Part shown: positions 16,624 to 25,758 of the stretch, piece after piece
Layout: each line of letters begins with the position of its first letter
Numbering within the stretch: position 1 is the stretch's first letter
From: Pseudomonas viridiflava
Lineage (GTDB): Bacteria > Pseudomonadota > Gammaproteobacteria > Pseudomonadales > Pseudomonadaceae
NCBI RefSeq assembly: GCF_900602065.1
Contig: NZ_UWFN01000310.1
Location: 124,001 to 188,000, forward strand
DNA length: 64,000 bases
Direction: 5' to 3'
The notes under the pieces: model-generated
Databases searched by the model: none
The model's input: the letters and a program-made list of their open reading frames with translations, nothing else
Told to the model about the DNA's origin: nothing
Position numbers and translations under genes: made by a program

Positions 16624-18618
16624 TCAGCCTCGCGTCTGGAAGCGCTTGAGAAAATCCATCACGCGTTTTGGCACTTTGTAACGGCGACGGTTGATGATGA
16701 TGCCGTCGACTTTTTTGAACGCGGTATGCAGGGTCGCCAGCACGTTTTCCAGCATCGGTACGGTGGTTTCCTCTGCTTTGACGATCAGCAGAATCAGGTC
16801 GGCATCGCGTAACAGGGCGAAGGCATTCTGGTTGGTGAAGATACTGGAGGCATCGATCAGCAATATTTCCCCCGGTACAGCCGGGCCGGGGCCTTCGGTG
16901 CGTACGGTGTAGCCGTGCTCATGAAGCAGGCTGGCCAGCTGACTGATGACGAAGCTGACGCCTTCGCCTTCATGAGACGAGGTGAAGCCGAGCGCCAGGC
17001 CCTTTTCCGTGACCTGCCGCAACGGCAAGGTGCCGTACAGCCTGTGCAGGCTGGCCGTGAATGCCGTGTTGTGCGTGTCCTGAACGCTGCTCAATTCCTG
17101 AAGGCTGGTCCAGACCGGTACCCCAAAACGGGTTTCGATCTTGTCGCCGTCGTGGATCCGCTGATCCAGCAGGTAGAAGAAGTACAGGGCAACCAGGCCG
17201 ACGCCAACACTCAGCGGGAACGCCAGAAGCAGCATCAACAGGCTTTTTGGGAAGACCCGGCTGGGGTTGTAAGTCGCCTGCTCGATGATCGCGATGTTGC
17301 TGATCTGGCTGCGGTCCAGTTCACGGTCGATGCGTGCTTTCTCAAGGCTGCTGCTGTAGAGCGCAAAGCTCTTTTCGCTGGCGTCGAGTTCGCCCTGCAA
17401 GCGAGACATTTCAGGTTCCAGATTCAACGCCAGTTGCCGGCTTTTTTCCCATTGCGCCAATTGCAGGTTTTGTTGCGTCAATTGCGTTTGCAGTCGCGCA
17501 TAGCTGGCCTGCTGGTCGGCCAGCACGTTTTGCATCCGGTTGTAGATCGGGTTGGGTGTAATGCTTTCCGAGCGCTGGATGGTCGCATCCTGCTCACTCA
17601 GAAGCTGCTTCAGATTGGTGATTTCCTGGTTCAGCGCGCGAACCGGTGGCGCGGTCTCTTTGAAGGAGCGCAGCAGTTCCTGGCGCTCGACTTCCTTGCC
17701 GTTGATACGGTTTTGCAGGTCCTGACGGTTGGGGTTGAGGCTCAACTCACGACCGGCACTGACTGTCTTCGACTGCTGCTTTAGTTGCTCTTGCAGCTTG
17801 TCGAGCCCGGCCTTGGTCGAGGCAATGGAGCGCAAGGTGTTGTTACGTTCGGTGGTCAGGTCGTTGAGGCCCTGAGACGTATCCGCCAGCCGCTGGGCAA
17901 TGCTGACCGCGCCGAGTTGATTGAGGTACGTCTGAATCTGTTTCTTGTAGCTGAGAATCCGCGCCTGAGTGTCTTTGACTTCGGTTTCATAGAACTGATA
18001 AAGGCTGACGCGACCCAGCACCCGGGTACGTTGTTGTTCGTATTCGGAGATCCACGTTTCGAGTACTTCCTTTGCAACTTGCGGATCATTCCAGGAAAAC
18101 GTCAGTTCCATCACCGCGGAACCCGGGTCGTGGCTGACTTTGAAGTTCTTGGACAGGTCTTCAGCGAGACGCTCTTCCGGAGAGCGTTTCTCTACCAGCC
18201 CAATCAGTTGCAGTGCGCCGCGGAATACACCGATGACCGAACTCACCGTGTCCTTGAGCAGGTTCTTCACCGAGGCCAGAAAGCCTTGTTCCTGTTCGGC
18301 ATTGGAGAGCTCGGCCAGGTACTTCTCCGCGACCGTACGCATGATCGGCCGGCCGGTCAGCATGCGTTCTTCGTCGAGGATCGGGTCGCGCTGGGCGCTG
18401 GGAATCACGATCGCCTGCCGGTCTGCGAACTCGATCGGCACGGTGCTGCTGTCGCGGCCCGGTTTGACCAGCAACAGGGCGGTGGATTCATAGCGGTTGG
18501 GCAGCAGGAACGCGCCGAGCACGATGATGATGAACGTCACCATGACCGTGAGTCGGACTTCCTGCTTGAAAATGAAGAACAGGCGCAACAAGTCGCGCAA
18601 TGAACGAATATTGATCAT
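16624..18618 (-). CDS. pslE: Wzc/Wzz-type chain-length and export protein (PslE-like)
   Basis: 664-residue inner-membrane protein. A first membrane helix at about 20-38 (LTVMVTFIIIVLGAFLLP) starts the Wzz domain, a long periplasmic coiled-coil region rich in Q, E and L fills about 190-420, and a second helix lies near 450-475. The cytoplasmic C-terminus resembles a BY-kinase/ParA-like domain, but where Walker A should be it reads SSHEGEGVSFVISQ without the GK[ST] residues, and there is no tyrosine-rich tail. So it is probably a kinase-dead co-polymerase. It acts with PslD to export the polymer. It starts 14 bases after pslD. Confidence 0.86.
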   Translation of the reverse strand: MINIRSLRDLLRLFFIFKQEVRLTVMVTFIIIVLGAFLLPNRYESTALLLVKPGRDSSTVPIEFADRQAIVIPSAQRDPILDEERMLTGRPIMRTVAEKYLAELSNAEQEQGFLASVKNLLKDTVSSVIGVFRGALQLIGLVEKRSPEERLAEDLSKNFKVSHDPGSAVMELTFSWNDPQVAKEVLETWISEYEQQRTRVLGRVSLYQFYETEVKDTQARILSYKKQIQTYLNQLGAVSIAQRLADTSQGLNDLTTERNNTLRSIASTKAGLDKLQEQLKQQSKTVSAGRELSLNPNRQDLQNRINGKEVERQELLRSFKETAPPVRALNQEITNLKQLLSEQDATIQRSESITPNPIYNRMQNVLADQQASYARLQTQLTQQNLQLAQWEKSRQLALNLEPEMSRLQGELDASEKSFALYSSSLEKARIDRELDRSQISNIAIIEQATYNPSRVFPKSLLMLLLAFPLSVGVGLVALYFFYLLDQRIHDGDKIETRFGVPVWTSLQELSSVQDTHNTAFTASLHRLYGTLPLRQVTEKGLALGFTSSHEGEGVSFVISQLASLLHEHGYTVRTEGPGPAVPGEILLIDASSIFTNQNAFALLRDADLILLIVKAEETTVPMLENVLATLHTAFKKVDGIIINRRRYKVPKRVMDFLKRFQTRG

Positions 18619-18632
18619 GTCGTTTCCCTGAC

Positions 18633-19433
18633 TTAGTTTTCGCTGCGCAAGTTGTAATTCACGCCGAAACCCAGCGACTTGGCGAAGGGTATCAACTGGT
18701 TGAAATACAGATTCACGCCGTCGGCTTTGTCACCTGCTGATGACTTGGGCACGAACACCACATCGCCGCGCTGGAGCAATACCGGGCCACGTGGCCCCGA
18801 ACTGTCTGCCCAGAGCAGCTTGCTGTAGTCGAAAAAGTAAGTTTTGTAGAAACCGTTGTCTTCCTGGCGGAGCAGGGCAACCATCGTCGCGTCTCCGTCG
18901 TTGGCCACGCCACCTGCGCCGACAATCGCCTGCACCAGCGTGGTGGCGACCGTGGCGGACAGGGCCGTCGAATTGCGCACTGCGCCGCCAACGAACACGG
19001 TATTACCGGGTGATTGCGAGATGTTGATGGTCATCGCGGTTTCACGGTAAACGTCCTGCAATTTGCTCTGCAGGTGTTCGGTGAGCTCGGGCAAGGTCAT
19101 GCCTGCGGCTTGTACCGAGCCGATATACGGATAGCTGAACGTGCCATCGTTGAGCACCTGGAACAGTGTCAACTCGTAGATGGAGTTAGCGGTGAAAGCG
19201 GAAATGGACGGCGCTTCACCGGTGTTTCGCACGATGCGCAGCGTATCGCCCGGGCGTACCCGTTGCGGTGGCAAAGGCTTGCCGGCAAGCGCACGGCCCG
19301 CCGCCTTGCCCGCTTCGATCTGTGCGGTATCGTCAGGCAAACCGACGCGTGCCGGGGTACTGCAGGCGCTGACCATTAACAGGCTCAGCACCAGCAGCGT
19401 GCTTGCGACCACCCCCAAACTCCTGTCTTGCAT
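18633..19433 (-). CDS. pslD: Outer-membrane polysaccharide export lipoprotein (PslD-like, Wza family)
   Basis: 266-residue lipoprotein. The signal sequence ends in the lipobox VSAC (C24). The Poly_export domain follows (VRPGDTLRIVRN, YELTLFQVLNDGTFSYPYIG) and then an SLBB-type domain (VFVGGAVRNSTALSATVATT, LLQRGDVVFVPKS). It is expected to form the outer-membrane or periplasmic channel for the polymer. The 115-base gap to pslB, where PslC sits in P. aeruginosa, contains no gene. Confidence 0.86.
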   Translation of the reverse strand: MQDRSLGVVASTLLVLSLLMVSACSTPARVGLPDDTAQIEAGKAAGRALAGKPLPPQRVRPGDTLRIVRNTGEAPSISAFTANSIYELTLFQVLNDGTFSYPYIGSVQAAGMTLPELTEHLQSKLQDVYRETAMTINISQSPGNTVFVGGAVRNSTALSATVATTLVQAIVGAGGVANDGDATMVALLRQEDNGFYKTYFFDYSKLLWADSSGPRGPVLLQRGDVVFVPKSSAGDKADGVNLYFNQLIPFAKSLGFGVNYNLRSEN

Positions 19434-19548
19434 GAACTACTACTCCCGTATCGGGTAAAACCATCATGTAGGCGGGTTACCGCTGTCATCCGTGTTGCGT
19501 GTTTGTTTGCAAGCAGGTTGATCGTTGGGCCTTTTGTCACAGGCCAGG

Positions 19549-21003
19549 TCAGGACGCCGGAATCGGCGCCGCGACACGGCCGTAGACATCGGTGAAACGT
19601 ACGATGTCGTCTTCACCCAGGTACTCGCCGCTCTGCACCTCGATCATGACCAGGTCGATCACGCCCGGGTTGACCAGGCGGTGCGTGTGGCCAGGCTTGA
19701 TGAACGTCGATTCGTTGGTGTCGAGCATGAATTCACGCTCGCCGTTGGTTACCCGCGCCATGCCGCTGACCACAATCCAGTGTTCACTGCGGTGATGGTG
19801 CATTTGCAGGGACAGCGACGCTTGCGGGCGAACCACGATGCGCTTGATCTTGAAGCGCTTGCCTTCTTCGAGCACGGTGTAGGTGCCCCACGGACGCGTG
19901 ACTGTACGGTGCAGGCGATAGGCATCGTGACCCTGGCGTTTGAGTTCCTGGGCGATGTACTTCACGTCCTGGCTACGGGTGCCATCTGCGATCAACAGCG
20001 CATCCGGTGTATCGATGATGATCAGGTCGTTCAGACCGACACCACCCACCATGCGCTTGGAGTCGATATAGCAGTTGCTCACGTCATGCAGCACCGTCGG
20101 ACCGTTGCACTGGTTGCCATGCTCGTCAGCAGGCACGAGTTCACGGACAGCCTGCCAGGAACCGATGTCGTTCCAGCCAAGCTCGCAGGGGACAACGGCG
20201 ACTTTGCTGGAGCGCTCCATCAACGCGTAGTCGACAGAAATGTCCGGTGCGGTGGCGAACGATTCGCTGTCCAGTTCGATTTGCAGTTCGTTATTGCCTT
20301 CTTTACTGACGCTCAGCTCCAGGCAGGTTTTGACGGTCGCCAGGACCTCAGGCGCGTGTTCGGCAAACTGATTGAGTAAACTGTCGGCGCGCATGCAGAA
20401 CATGCCGGCGTTCCACAGGTGCAGGCCGCCGTCCAGGTATGCCTGCGCCGTTGCGGCGTCCGGCTTTTCGACAAAGCGCGCGACCTGATAGCCATCGCTG
20501 TTCAGCGACTGGCCCTTTTCGATGTAGCCAAAACCCGTTTCTGCTTTGCTCGGCAGGATCCCGAAGGTGACCAGCCAGCCGTCGTCGGCCAACAGCCGTG
20601 CCGCCTGGACTGCCTTGGAAAAGGCCGCCACATCGGCAATCAGGTGATCGGCCGGCAGCACCAGCAACTGCGCATCCTCGCCATACAGACGTGAGACGTG
20701 TAGCGCTGCAGCGGCCAGGGCAGGTGCGGTGTTGCGACCGAAAGGCTCAAGGATGAAATCCAGCTTGACCTTGGTTTTGTTGAGCTGGCGATAGTCATCG
20801 ACCGTGCGGAAATAGACTTCCCGATTGGTCACGGTCAACAGGCGTCCAACGTCGGGCAAGCCAACGGCCCGATTGAAGGTTTTCTGCAGGAGGCTTTCGC
20901 CGTCGCGAAGACGCATGAAAGGCTTGGGCATGGCTTCGCGGGAGACTGGCCACAGTCGGGTGCCGGCACCGCCGGCGATGATGCAGGGGATGAGGATGCT
21001 CAT
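19549..21003 (-). CDS. pslB: Mannose-1-phosphate guanylyltransferase / mannose-6-phosphate isomerase (PslB-like)
   Basis: Bifunctional enzyme that makes GDP-mannose and interconverts mannose-6-P and fructose-6-P. The ATG at 21003 gives 484 residues; a TTG one codon upstream is open but the ATG overlaps the pslA stop (TGATG), a coupled arrangement. The N-terminal pyrophosphorylase motif is GGAGTRLWPVSREAMPKPF. FVEKPD and GWNDIGSW are further active-site motifs. The C-terminal cupin has SLQMHHHRSEHWIVVSG, the zinc-binding isomerase signature. It supplies GDP-mannose for the polymer. Confidence 0.9.
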   Translation of the reverse strand: MSILIPCIIAGGAGTRLWPVSREAMPKPFMRLRDGESLLQKTFNRAVGLPDVGRLLTVTNREVYFRTVDDYRQLNKTKVKLDFILEPFGRNTAPALAAAALHVSRLYGEDAQLLVLPADHLIADVAAFSKAVQAARLLADDGWLVTFGILPSKAETGFGYIEKGQSLNSDGYQVARFVEKPDAATAQAYLDGGLHLWNAGMFCMRADSLLNQFAEHAPEVLATVKTCLELSVSKEGNNELQIELDSESFATAPDISVDYALMERSSKVAVVPCELGWNDIGSWQAVRELVPADEHGNQCNGPTVLHDVSNCYIDSKRMVGGVGLNDLIIIDTPDALLIADGTRSQDVKYIAQELKRQGHDAYRLHRTVTRPWGTYTVLEEGKRFKIKRIVVRPQASLSLQMHHHRSEHWIVVSGMARVTNGEREFMLDTNESTFIKPGHTHRLVNPGVIDLVMIEVQSGEYLGEDDIVRFTDVYGRVAAPIPAS

Positions 21004-22439
21004 CAATAAGCCTCTCGAGTGAAGAGCACTGCCGGAACAGTGCGCAGAAGGATGTAAATGTCGAACCAGACGGACCAGTTTTCGATGTACTCCAGATCGA
21101 ATTCCACGCGCTTTTCGATCTTTTCCACGGTGTCTGTCTCACCACGGTAGCCATTGATTTGCGCCAGACCGGTGATTCCCGGCTTGACCCGATGGCGTGA
21201 CGTGTACTCCTTCACCGCTTGCTCGAAGAGGATCCCGGCCGCCTTGGTGGCCGTTGCATGGGGGCGCGGCCCTACCATGGACATGCTGCCTGCAATCACG
21301 TTGAACAGCTGAGGCAGTTCGTCCAGGCTGGTTTTGCGGATGAAACGTCCGACCCGGGTAACCCTGGCATCACCTCGGGTGGTTTGCTGCTCTGCGGTCG
21401 CGTCGCTCTGGTGATGGTGCATCGAGCGGAACTTGCAGACCTTGATCATGCGGTTGTTGTAGCCATAACGGTTTTGCCAGAAAAACACCGGTCCACGGGA
21501 GTCCAGCTTGATGGCAATGGCGATGGCCAGCATCACCGGGGACAGCAGCAGCAAGGCCAGGCTTGACAGCAGCATGTCTTCAACCCGCTTGAAAAAAGGC
21601 GACCAACCGGAAAGCGGAACGTCGGACGCATTAAACATGGGCAGGTTGGCGACTTCGGTGATTCGGTTGTGCGCGTGGCGAAAGGCAACCATGTCGGGCA
21701 CGAGCAGTACATTGACTGGCAGGCGACGTAATTCGCGAATGATGTAATCCATGCGGTTTTCCGCCGACCAGGGCAACGCCACCAACACTTGAGTGACTTT
21801 TTCTTCGCGAATTAGACGTTCCAGGTCATTGCTGTTACCCAACAGCGGCAGGCCTGCCATGGTTTTCGGCAAGCGCCCGATCCGGTCGTCGATGAAACCA
21901 CTGACACCCGAACGGATGTCCTGATTGTCCAGCAGGTATTCAGCCAGCCGCTGGCCGTTTTCAGTGGCCCCCAGAATGATTGCGTTCTGCAGGAAAAAGC
22001 CTTTTTGCATGAAGTGCTTGAACAGCACCAGCATGAACAGCCGCTCAATGCAGAACAGCGCCAGACTGGTGATGTACCAGATCACCAGATGCTCGTTGGA
22101 GATGTAATCGAAAAACGCCAGCGTCTGGTGCATGAACAGCAACAGGCAGAACGCAGCAGACCAGGCGACGATGATCAGTCGAAAGCGCAGTGCGTTACTG
22201 AACATGGCTTCGGAGTAAACGCCCAGAGCCTGAAAGATGAGCACGCACAGCAGCCCGAAAAATACCTGCACGGCAAAATAACTTTGTGGCACCCCGGAAA
22301 AGCTGTCCGTGGAGAAGATCAGAATCAGCAGGCCTGGCAGGATGCAGGTGATCCCGTGGGTCAGGCGAATGCCGAACAGGAAATAAACGATCAAACTGGT
22401 TCTGGTTTGCAGGAGGCTGTTAACAGGCTGCAGACGCAT
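21003..22439 (-). CDS. pslA: Undecaprenyl-phosphate glycosyl-1-phosphate transferase (PslA-like)
   Basis: Polyisoprenyl-phosphate hexose-1-phosphate transferase of the WcaJ/WbaP type, 478 residues, the same length as P. aeruginosa PslA. Four N-terminal membrane helices (about 15-130), a CoA-binding-like Rossmann domain (AIILGATENGQRLAEYLLDN) and the C-terminal catalytic domain with KFRSM, RFIRKTSLDELPQLFNV, GPRPHA and RHRVKPGITGLAQING. It starts repeat-unit synthesis by loading sugar-1-phosphate on the lipid carrier. GAGGAAG lies just before the start. First gene of the operon. Confidence 0.9.
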   Translation of the reverse strand: MRLQPVNSLLQTRTSLIVYFLFGIRLTHGITCILPGLLILIFSTDSFSGVPQSYFAVQVFFGLLCVLIFQALGVYSEAMFSNALRFRLIIVAWSAAFCLLLFMHQTLAFFDYISNEHLVIWYITSLALFCIERLFMLVLFKHFMQKGFFLQNAIILGATENGQRLAEYLLDNQDIRSGVSGFIDDRIGRLPKTMAGLPLLGNSNDLERLIREEKVTQVLVALPWSAENRMDYIIRELRRLPVNVLLVPDMVAFRHAHNRITEVANLPMFNASDVPLSGWSPFFKRVEDMLLSSLALLLLSPVMLAIAIAIKLDSRGPVFFWQNRYGYNNRMIKVCKFRSMHHHQSDATAEQQTTRGDARVTRVGRFIRKTSLDELPQLFNVIAGSMSMVGPRPHATATKAAGILFEQAVKEYTSRHRVKPGITGLAQINGYRGETDTVEKIEKRVEFDLEYIENWSVWFDIYILLRTVPAVLFTREAY

Positions 22440-22486
22440 AACGCTTCCTCACTTCTTCGGTCCGTGACAACTCAACTGCGATCCCA

Positions 22487-22514
22487 ATACGAGGCGCGTT
22501 CAAGTAGAAGTCAA
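22487..22514 (-). promoter_or_regulatory. Possible sigma-70 promoter of the psl operon
   Basis: Reading leftward, TTGACT (22514-22509), a 16-base spacer and TCGTAT (22492-22487) resemble -35 and -10 boxes. Transcription would begin near 22480, giving a leader of about 40 bases. The -10 is weak, so this is a suggestion only. Confidence 0.3.
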
Positions 22515-22622
22515 TAAAATGTCCTTTCCTGACTTGCTTGGTGAATATAGCCATTAATTTGGCTTTTGCACGTCAGGTGAATCTAATTGTTACCAGCTAT
22601 CCAGCGCGAAAATAGGCTTAAT

Positions 22623-22713
22623 ACTTTAGTTATGTAGGCGTTATCCGCGATTTTCGCAGGCATTCCCTCAAATGAGGGCATGAGGCCAGTAAAGCTCAAG
22701 ACACAACTAAAGT
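22623..22713. repeat. Nested inverted repeats upstream of pslA
   Basis: Outer arms ACTTTAGTTATGT (22623-22635) and ACACAACTAAAGT (22701-22713) match at 12 of 13 positions. Almost concentric inside them lies a perfect CCCTCA-AA-TGAGGG (22665-22678). This may be a pair of regulator sites that loop, or RNA structure. Confidence 0.5.
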
Positions 22714-22753
22714 CATCGCACGCGCTTGATTTCTCTTTCGAAATTGCCCCGGT

Positions 22754-22779
22754 AGACGCCTTTTCTGCAGCGTCTTTTT
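22754..22779 (+). terminator. Candidate rightward intrinsic terminator
   Basis: AGACGC and GCGTCT form a 6-bp stem with a 10-base loop, followed directly by TTTTT. No gene precedes it on the + strand, so it would end a short leader or small RNA. Confidence 0.4.
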
Positions 22780-22923
22780 GTCAGGCTACGGCCCCGGAGG
22801 TAATGTTTTCGGGTGGATTGTTGTGGAATTGAGCATGCTAAAAATTTATCGGCCGCGAACGGGTTTTTTTCAATCCTTTGAGGTCAACATCTCCAGCGCA
22901 TCAACTCTGGGGAGCACGCAGCA

Positions 22924-23838
22924 ATGACACGACGGGCAATTTTGATTTTGCATGGCAAACAGGCACTCAACGAAGACGTGCGTGAGGCGGTGACTCGCAA
23001 GCGTCGCGAGGGCTGGGAGCTTGATGTTCGTCTGACGTGGGAGGGCGGTGATGCTCAACGTCTGGTCAGTGAGGCGCTGGCGGCCGGGCATTCGCAAATC
23101 ATCGCGGGTGGTGGCGACGGAACGCTGCGTGACATCGCCGAAGCGCTTGCCAATGCCGAGACTGACGCTGAGCTGACGATCATGCCGCTGGGCACCGCCA
23201 ATGACTTCGCTCGTGCTGCCGGGGTTCCGCTTGAGCCGGATGCGGCATTGGACCTGCTGGATGCCCCCGCGCGGCCTGTGGACCTGGGCGAGGTCAATGG
23301 CAAGGTGTTCATGAACATGGCAACAGGGGGCTTTGGCAGCCAGGTCACCGCCAATACGTCCGAGGACTTGAAAAAAGTGTTGGGCGGCGCAGCGTACCTG
23401 TTTACCGGCTTGTCGCGTTTCAGCGAGCTGAGTGCGGCCTACGGCGAGTTGAGCGGTCCGGACTTCCACTGGAGCGGCGAGCTGCTTGCACTGGGTATCG
23501 GCAATGGTCGCCAGGCGGGGGGCGGGCATGTGTTATGCCCGTCGGCACTGGTCGATGATGGTTTGCTGGATATCAGTATTCTGCCAGCACCGCAGGAAGT
23601 GGTCGGGACCCTCAGAGGCTTGCTGGAGGGTGGGCTGGGTATCGACAACATGTTTATCCGTGCCAGGCTGCCGTGGGTCGAACTCAAGTCTGCGCAAGGG
23701 CTGGACATCAATCTCGATGGCGAGCCTCTGTCCGGAGAGAATTTGCGGTTTTCGGCACGCAGCGCCGCGTTGAAGGTGCATCTGCCAGCTGGTTCGGAAC
23801 TGTTCGGGCAAACCCCGCAGATCAATCGTCCAGACTGA
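22924..23838 (+). CDS. yegS: YegS-like lipid kinase (diacylglycerol kinase catalytic domain)
   Basis: 304-residue cytoplasmic or peripheral-membrane kinase. IIAGGGDGTLRDIAEAL (about 59-75) is the nucleotide-binding GGDGT motif, and TIMPLGTANDFARAAG is the second conserved block; LDGEPL near the C-terminus is typical of the family. E. coli YegS phosphorylates phosphatidylglycerol in vitro. Its last 17 bases overlap the end of the convergent response-regulator gene. It stands alone, divergent from psl. Confidence 0.9.
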   Translation: MTRRAILILHGKQALNEDVREAVTRKRREGWELDVRLTWEGGDAQRLVSEALAAGHSQIIAGGGDGTLRDIAEALANAETDAELTIMPLGTANDFARAAGVPLEPDAALDLLDAPARPVDLGEVNGKVFMNMATGGFGSQVTANTSEDLKKVLGGAAYLFTGLSRFSELSAAYGELSGPDFHWSGELLALGIGNGRQAGGGHVLCPSALVDDGLLDISILPAPQEVVGTLRGLLEGGLGIDNMFIRARLPWVELKSAQGLDINLDGEPLSGENLRFSARSAALKVHLPAGSELFGQTPQINRPD

Positions 23839-24481
23839 TGATGCCTTCACGTACACAAAACAGCACCAGCCCTGCCACGTCATGAATCTGCAGACGCTTC
23901 ATGACTTGAGCACGGTGGGTCTCTACTGTTTTGATGCTCAGGCCAAGACCGCTGGCAATTTCCCGGGTGGATTTGCCGCGAACGATCAGCCGCAGGATTT
24001 CCATTTGTCGGGCCGTCAGGTTGTGAGTGTGCACAGTTTCTGACTTATCGGCCTGAACGCGGGTCAGGGCCTGATTGATGACGGTATGGGCGATCGCCGG
24101 GCTCAAGTAGCGTTCGCCGCTGCTCAGCGCTTGCAGGGCCTGTTCCAGTTCAGTGGCCGCAGCGTCTTTGAGCAAGTACCCGTGAGCGCCAGCTTCGAGC
24201 GCGCGCATGACCCGTGTCGGGTCGCTGTGCATGGACAGTATCAGTACTTTGCTGTCGGGCAAAACGTCATTCAGCGCCTTCAGAGCATCCAGGCCATCCA
24301 TATCCTTCATGGAGATATCCAGCAGGATGATGTCGGGATTCAGTTCGGTGGCCAGGGCGCTCAATTGAGCACCATCGCAGGCTTCACCAATCACTGAATA
24401 ACCGGGAATGTCAGCCACCAGAGCGCGAACGCCAGCCCTTATCAGGGAATGATCGTCAATCAACAGCAATGTGCAGGTCAT
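23822..24481 (-). CDS. NarL/FixJ-family response regulator
   Basis: 219 residues. Receiver domain 1-120 with the acidic pocket LIDDH, phospho-acceptor D55 in IILLDISMKDMDG, the switch serine in ILSMHS and the lysine in YLLKDA. The LuxR-type helix-turn-helix at about 150-210 contains LTARQMEILRLIVRGKSTRE and LSIKTVETHRAQVMKRL. It overlaps the sensor-kinase gene by four bases, so the pair is co-translated. Target genes are unknown. Confidence 0.92.
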   Translation of the reverse strand: MTCTLLLIDDHSLIRAGVRALVADIPGYSVIGEACDGAQLSALATELNPDIILLDISMKDMDGLDALKALNDVLPDSKVLILSMHSDPTRVMRALEAGAHGYLLKDAAATELEQALQALSSGERYLSPAIAHTVINQALTRVQADKSETVHTHNLTARQMEILRLIVRGKSTREIASGLGLSIKTVETHRAQVMKRLQIHDVAGLVLFCVREGIISLDD

Positions 24482-25371
24482 CTCACCTTCTTGTCTATGC
24501 TTGCTCGTTCATGGGTGCGCGGGGTCCAGGGCAATAGCACGTCAATACGCGTCCCTTCGCCGGGTTCGCTGTGTATCGCCCATGTACCGTTCAGTAACCG
24601 AACCCGTTCAGCCATGCCGGACATGCCACGCTGCCCTTCAAGGGCCGGGTCTGCGGCCGGGGAAAATCCAAGTCCGTCATCGCTGATATGCAGTTCCAGA
24701 CCCTGCGGCAGACGTCGCAAGCGTACCAGCAGATTTTTCGCCTGAGCGTGACGCAGCATGTTTGTGACCGCTTCCTGAATGATGCGAAAAGCAGTCACCG
24801 ACATTTCTTCCGGGATACCGGCCAACGGTTGCTTGCACTCAAGACTCCAATGCACCTGACTGTCAGCCAGTGTGCGCAGCAGATGACCGCGAAGGCTTGC
24901 TTCGAGCCCAAGGCTGGTCAGTTGTCGGGGGTGCAGGATGGCCGACACATCGCGGACTTTGGCCAGGGTTTCGTCAAGTGTGTTGTTCAACTGCGCGCTG
25001 TGTTCGAGTAACTCGGAAGGCAGGCGGCGGCGTAACCATTCGGACTGGAGCTTGGCGGCGGTCAGCATCTGGCCAATATCGTCATGCAGTTCGCGGCTCA
25101 GGCGATGCCGTTCGGTTTCCTGAACCTGAAGCATATGCTCGGCCAGTTCTTGTGGCTGAAAGCGAATCGATTGGCCGTAACGAAGTTGCGCCTGCCAGAC
25201 GCTGGCAAAGGTCGCGAGATTGAGCAACAGCAGGGCGACGGGGAATTCGTCAGAAGTCAGGTAGAGCGCGGTATTACCGATGGCTGCCCCAATGCATAGA
25301 ACGGCATTTAGCCAGAGAGCATTCTTGGTACTGAGTGGCCGAAATCTGAAAACATTGGTACGGACATGCAT
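24478..25371 (-). CDS. Sensor histidine kinase, HisKA_3 (NarX/DegS type)
   Basis: 297-residue inner-membrane kinase. Two hydrophobic segments (about 18-36 and 43-60) leave essentially no periplasmic domain, so the signal is probably felt in the membrane or cytoplasm. RLSRELHDDIGQMLTAAKL carries the phosphorylated histidine. ILHPRQLTSLGLEASLRGHL follows, then the ATPase motifs AFRIIQEAVTNMLRHAQAK (N box), ISDDGLGFSP and GQRGMSGMAERVRLLNG. It forms a pair with the downstream regulator. Confidence 0.9.
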   Translation of the reverse strand: MHVRTNVFRFRPLSTKNALWLNAVLCIGAAIGNTALYLTSDEFPVALLLLNLATFASVWQAQLRYGQSIRFQPQELAEHMLQVQETERHRLSRELHDDIGQMLTAAKLQSEWLRRRLPSELLEHSAQLNNTLDETLAKVRDVSAILHPRQLTSLGLEASLRGHLLRTLADSQVHWSLECKQPLAGIPEEMSVTAFRIIQEAVTNMLRHAQAKNLLVRLRRLPQGLELHISDDGLGFSPAADPALEGQRGMSGMAERVRLLNGTWAIHSEPGEGTRIDVLLPWTPRTHERASIDKKVR

Positions 25372-25758
25372 AGCGATGGAGCCATCGTGTGGTCACTGCG
25401 AACAACCTGCCGTGCAGCATGCAGGTCAATATCAGGCGAGTCATTGACGGACCGCCTTGATCTCTAATTTCAGTCTCTTCCTGGAGATTTACCCGTGCGT
25501 CCTGCACGGTGGCCCGCATCTGGATAATGCTGGCGGTCGTGATCTTACCTCAATGTTTAAAGTTTGAACGAGTCGCCTTGATTCTGCGAAGGATCGCCGG
25601 CCTCGGTGGGCGGTCTGCGATAAACGCGCAGGCGCCAGACCTGGGGCGTTGCGAGCGCGGGGAACGTGTTGTTTATAGTGAAGCCGCAGAAGTTTTTTTG
25701 GGATCAGTGTGCTGTTTTTCAGGGCTGTTTTTCAGACCGTACGGTGCTCACAGAATAT
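25372..25758. other. Intergenic region, nothing recognised
   Basis: 387 bases between two leftward genes. Open frames here are short and lack ribosome sites. The promoter for the kinase/regulator pair should lie in the left part. No RNA gene or repeat was seen. Confidence 0.5.

Larger units (their letters stand above)
22440..22923. other. Divergent psl / yegS intergenic region
   Basis: 484 bases without a recognisable gene, more AT-rich than the genes around. It contains a nested pair of inverted repeats (22623-22713) and an apparent rightward intrinsic terminator (22754-22779) 145 bases before yegS. These could belong to psl control, to a yegS leader or to an independent small RNA. Confidence 0.6.
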
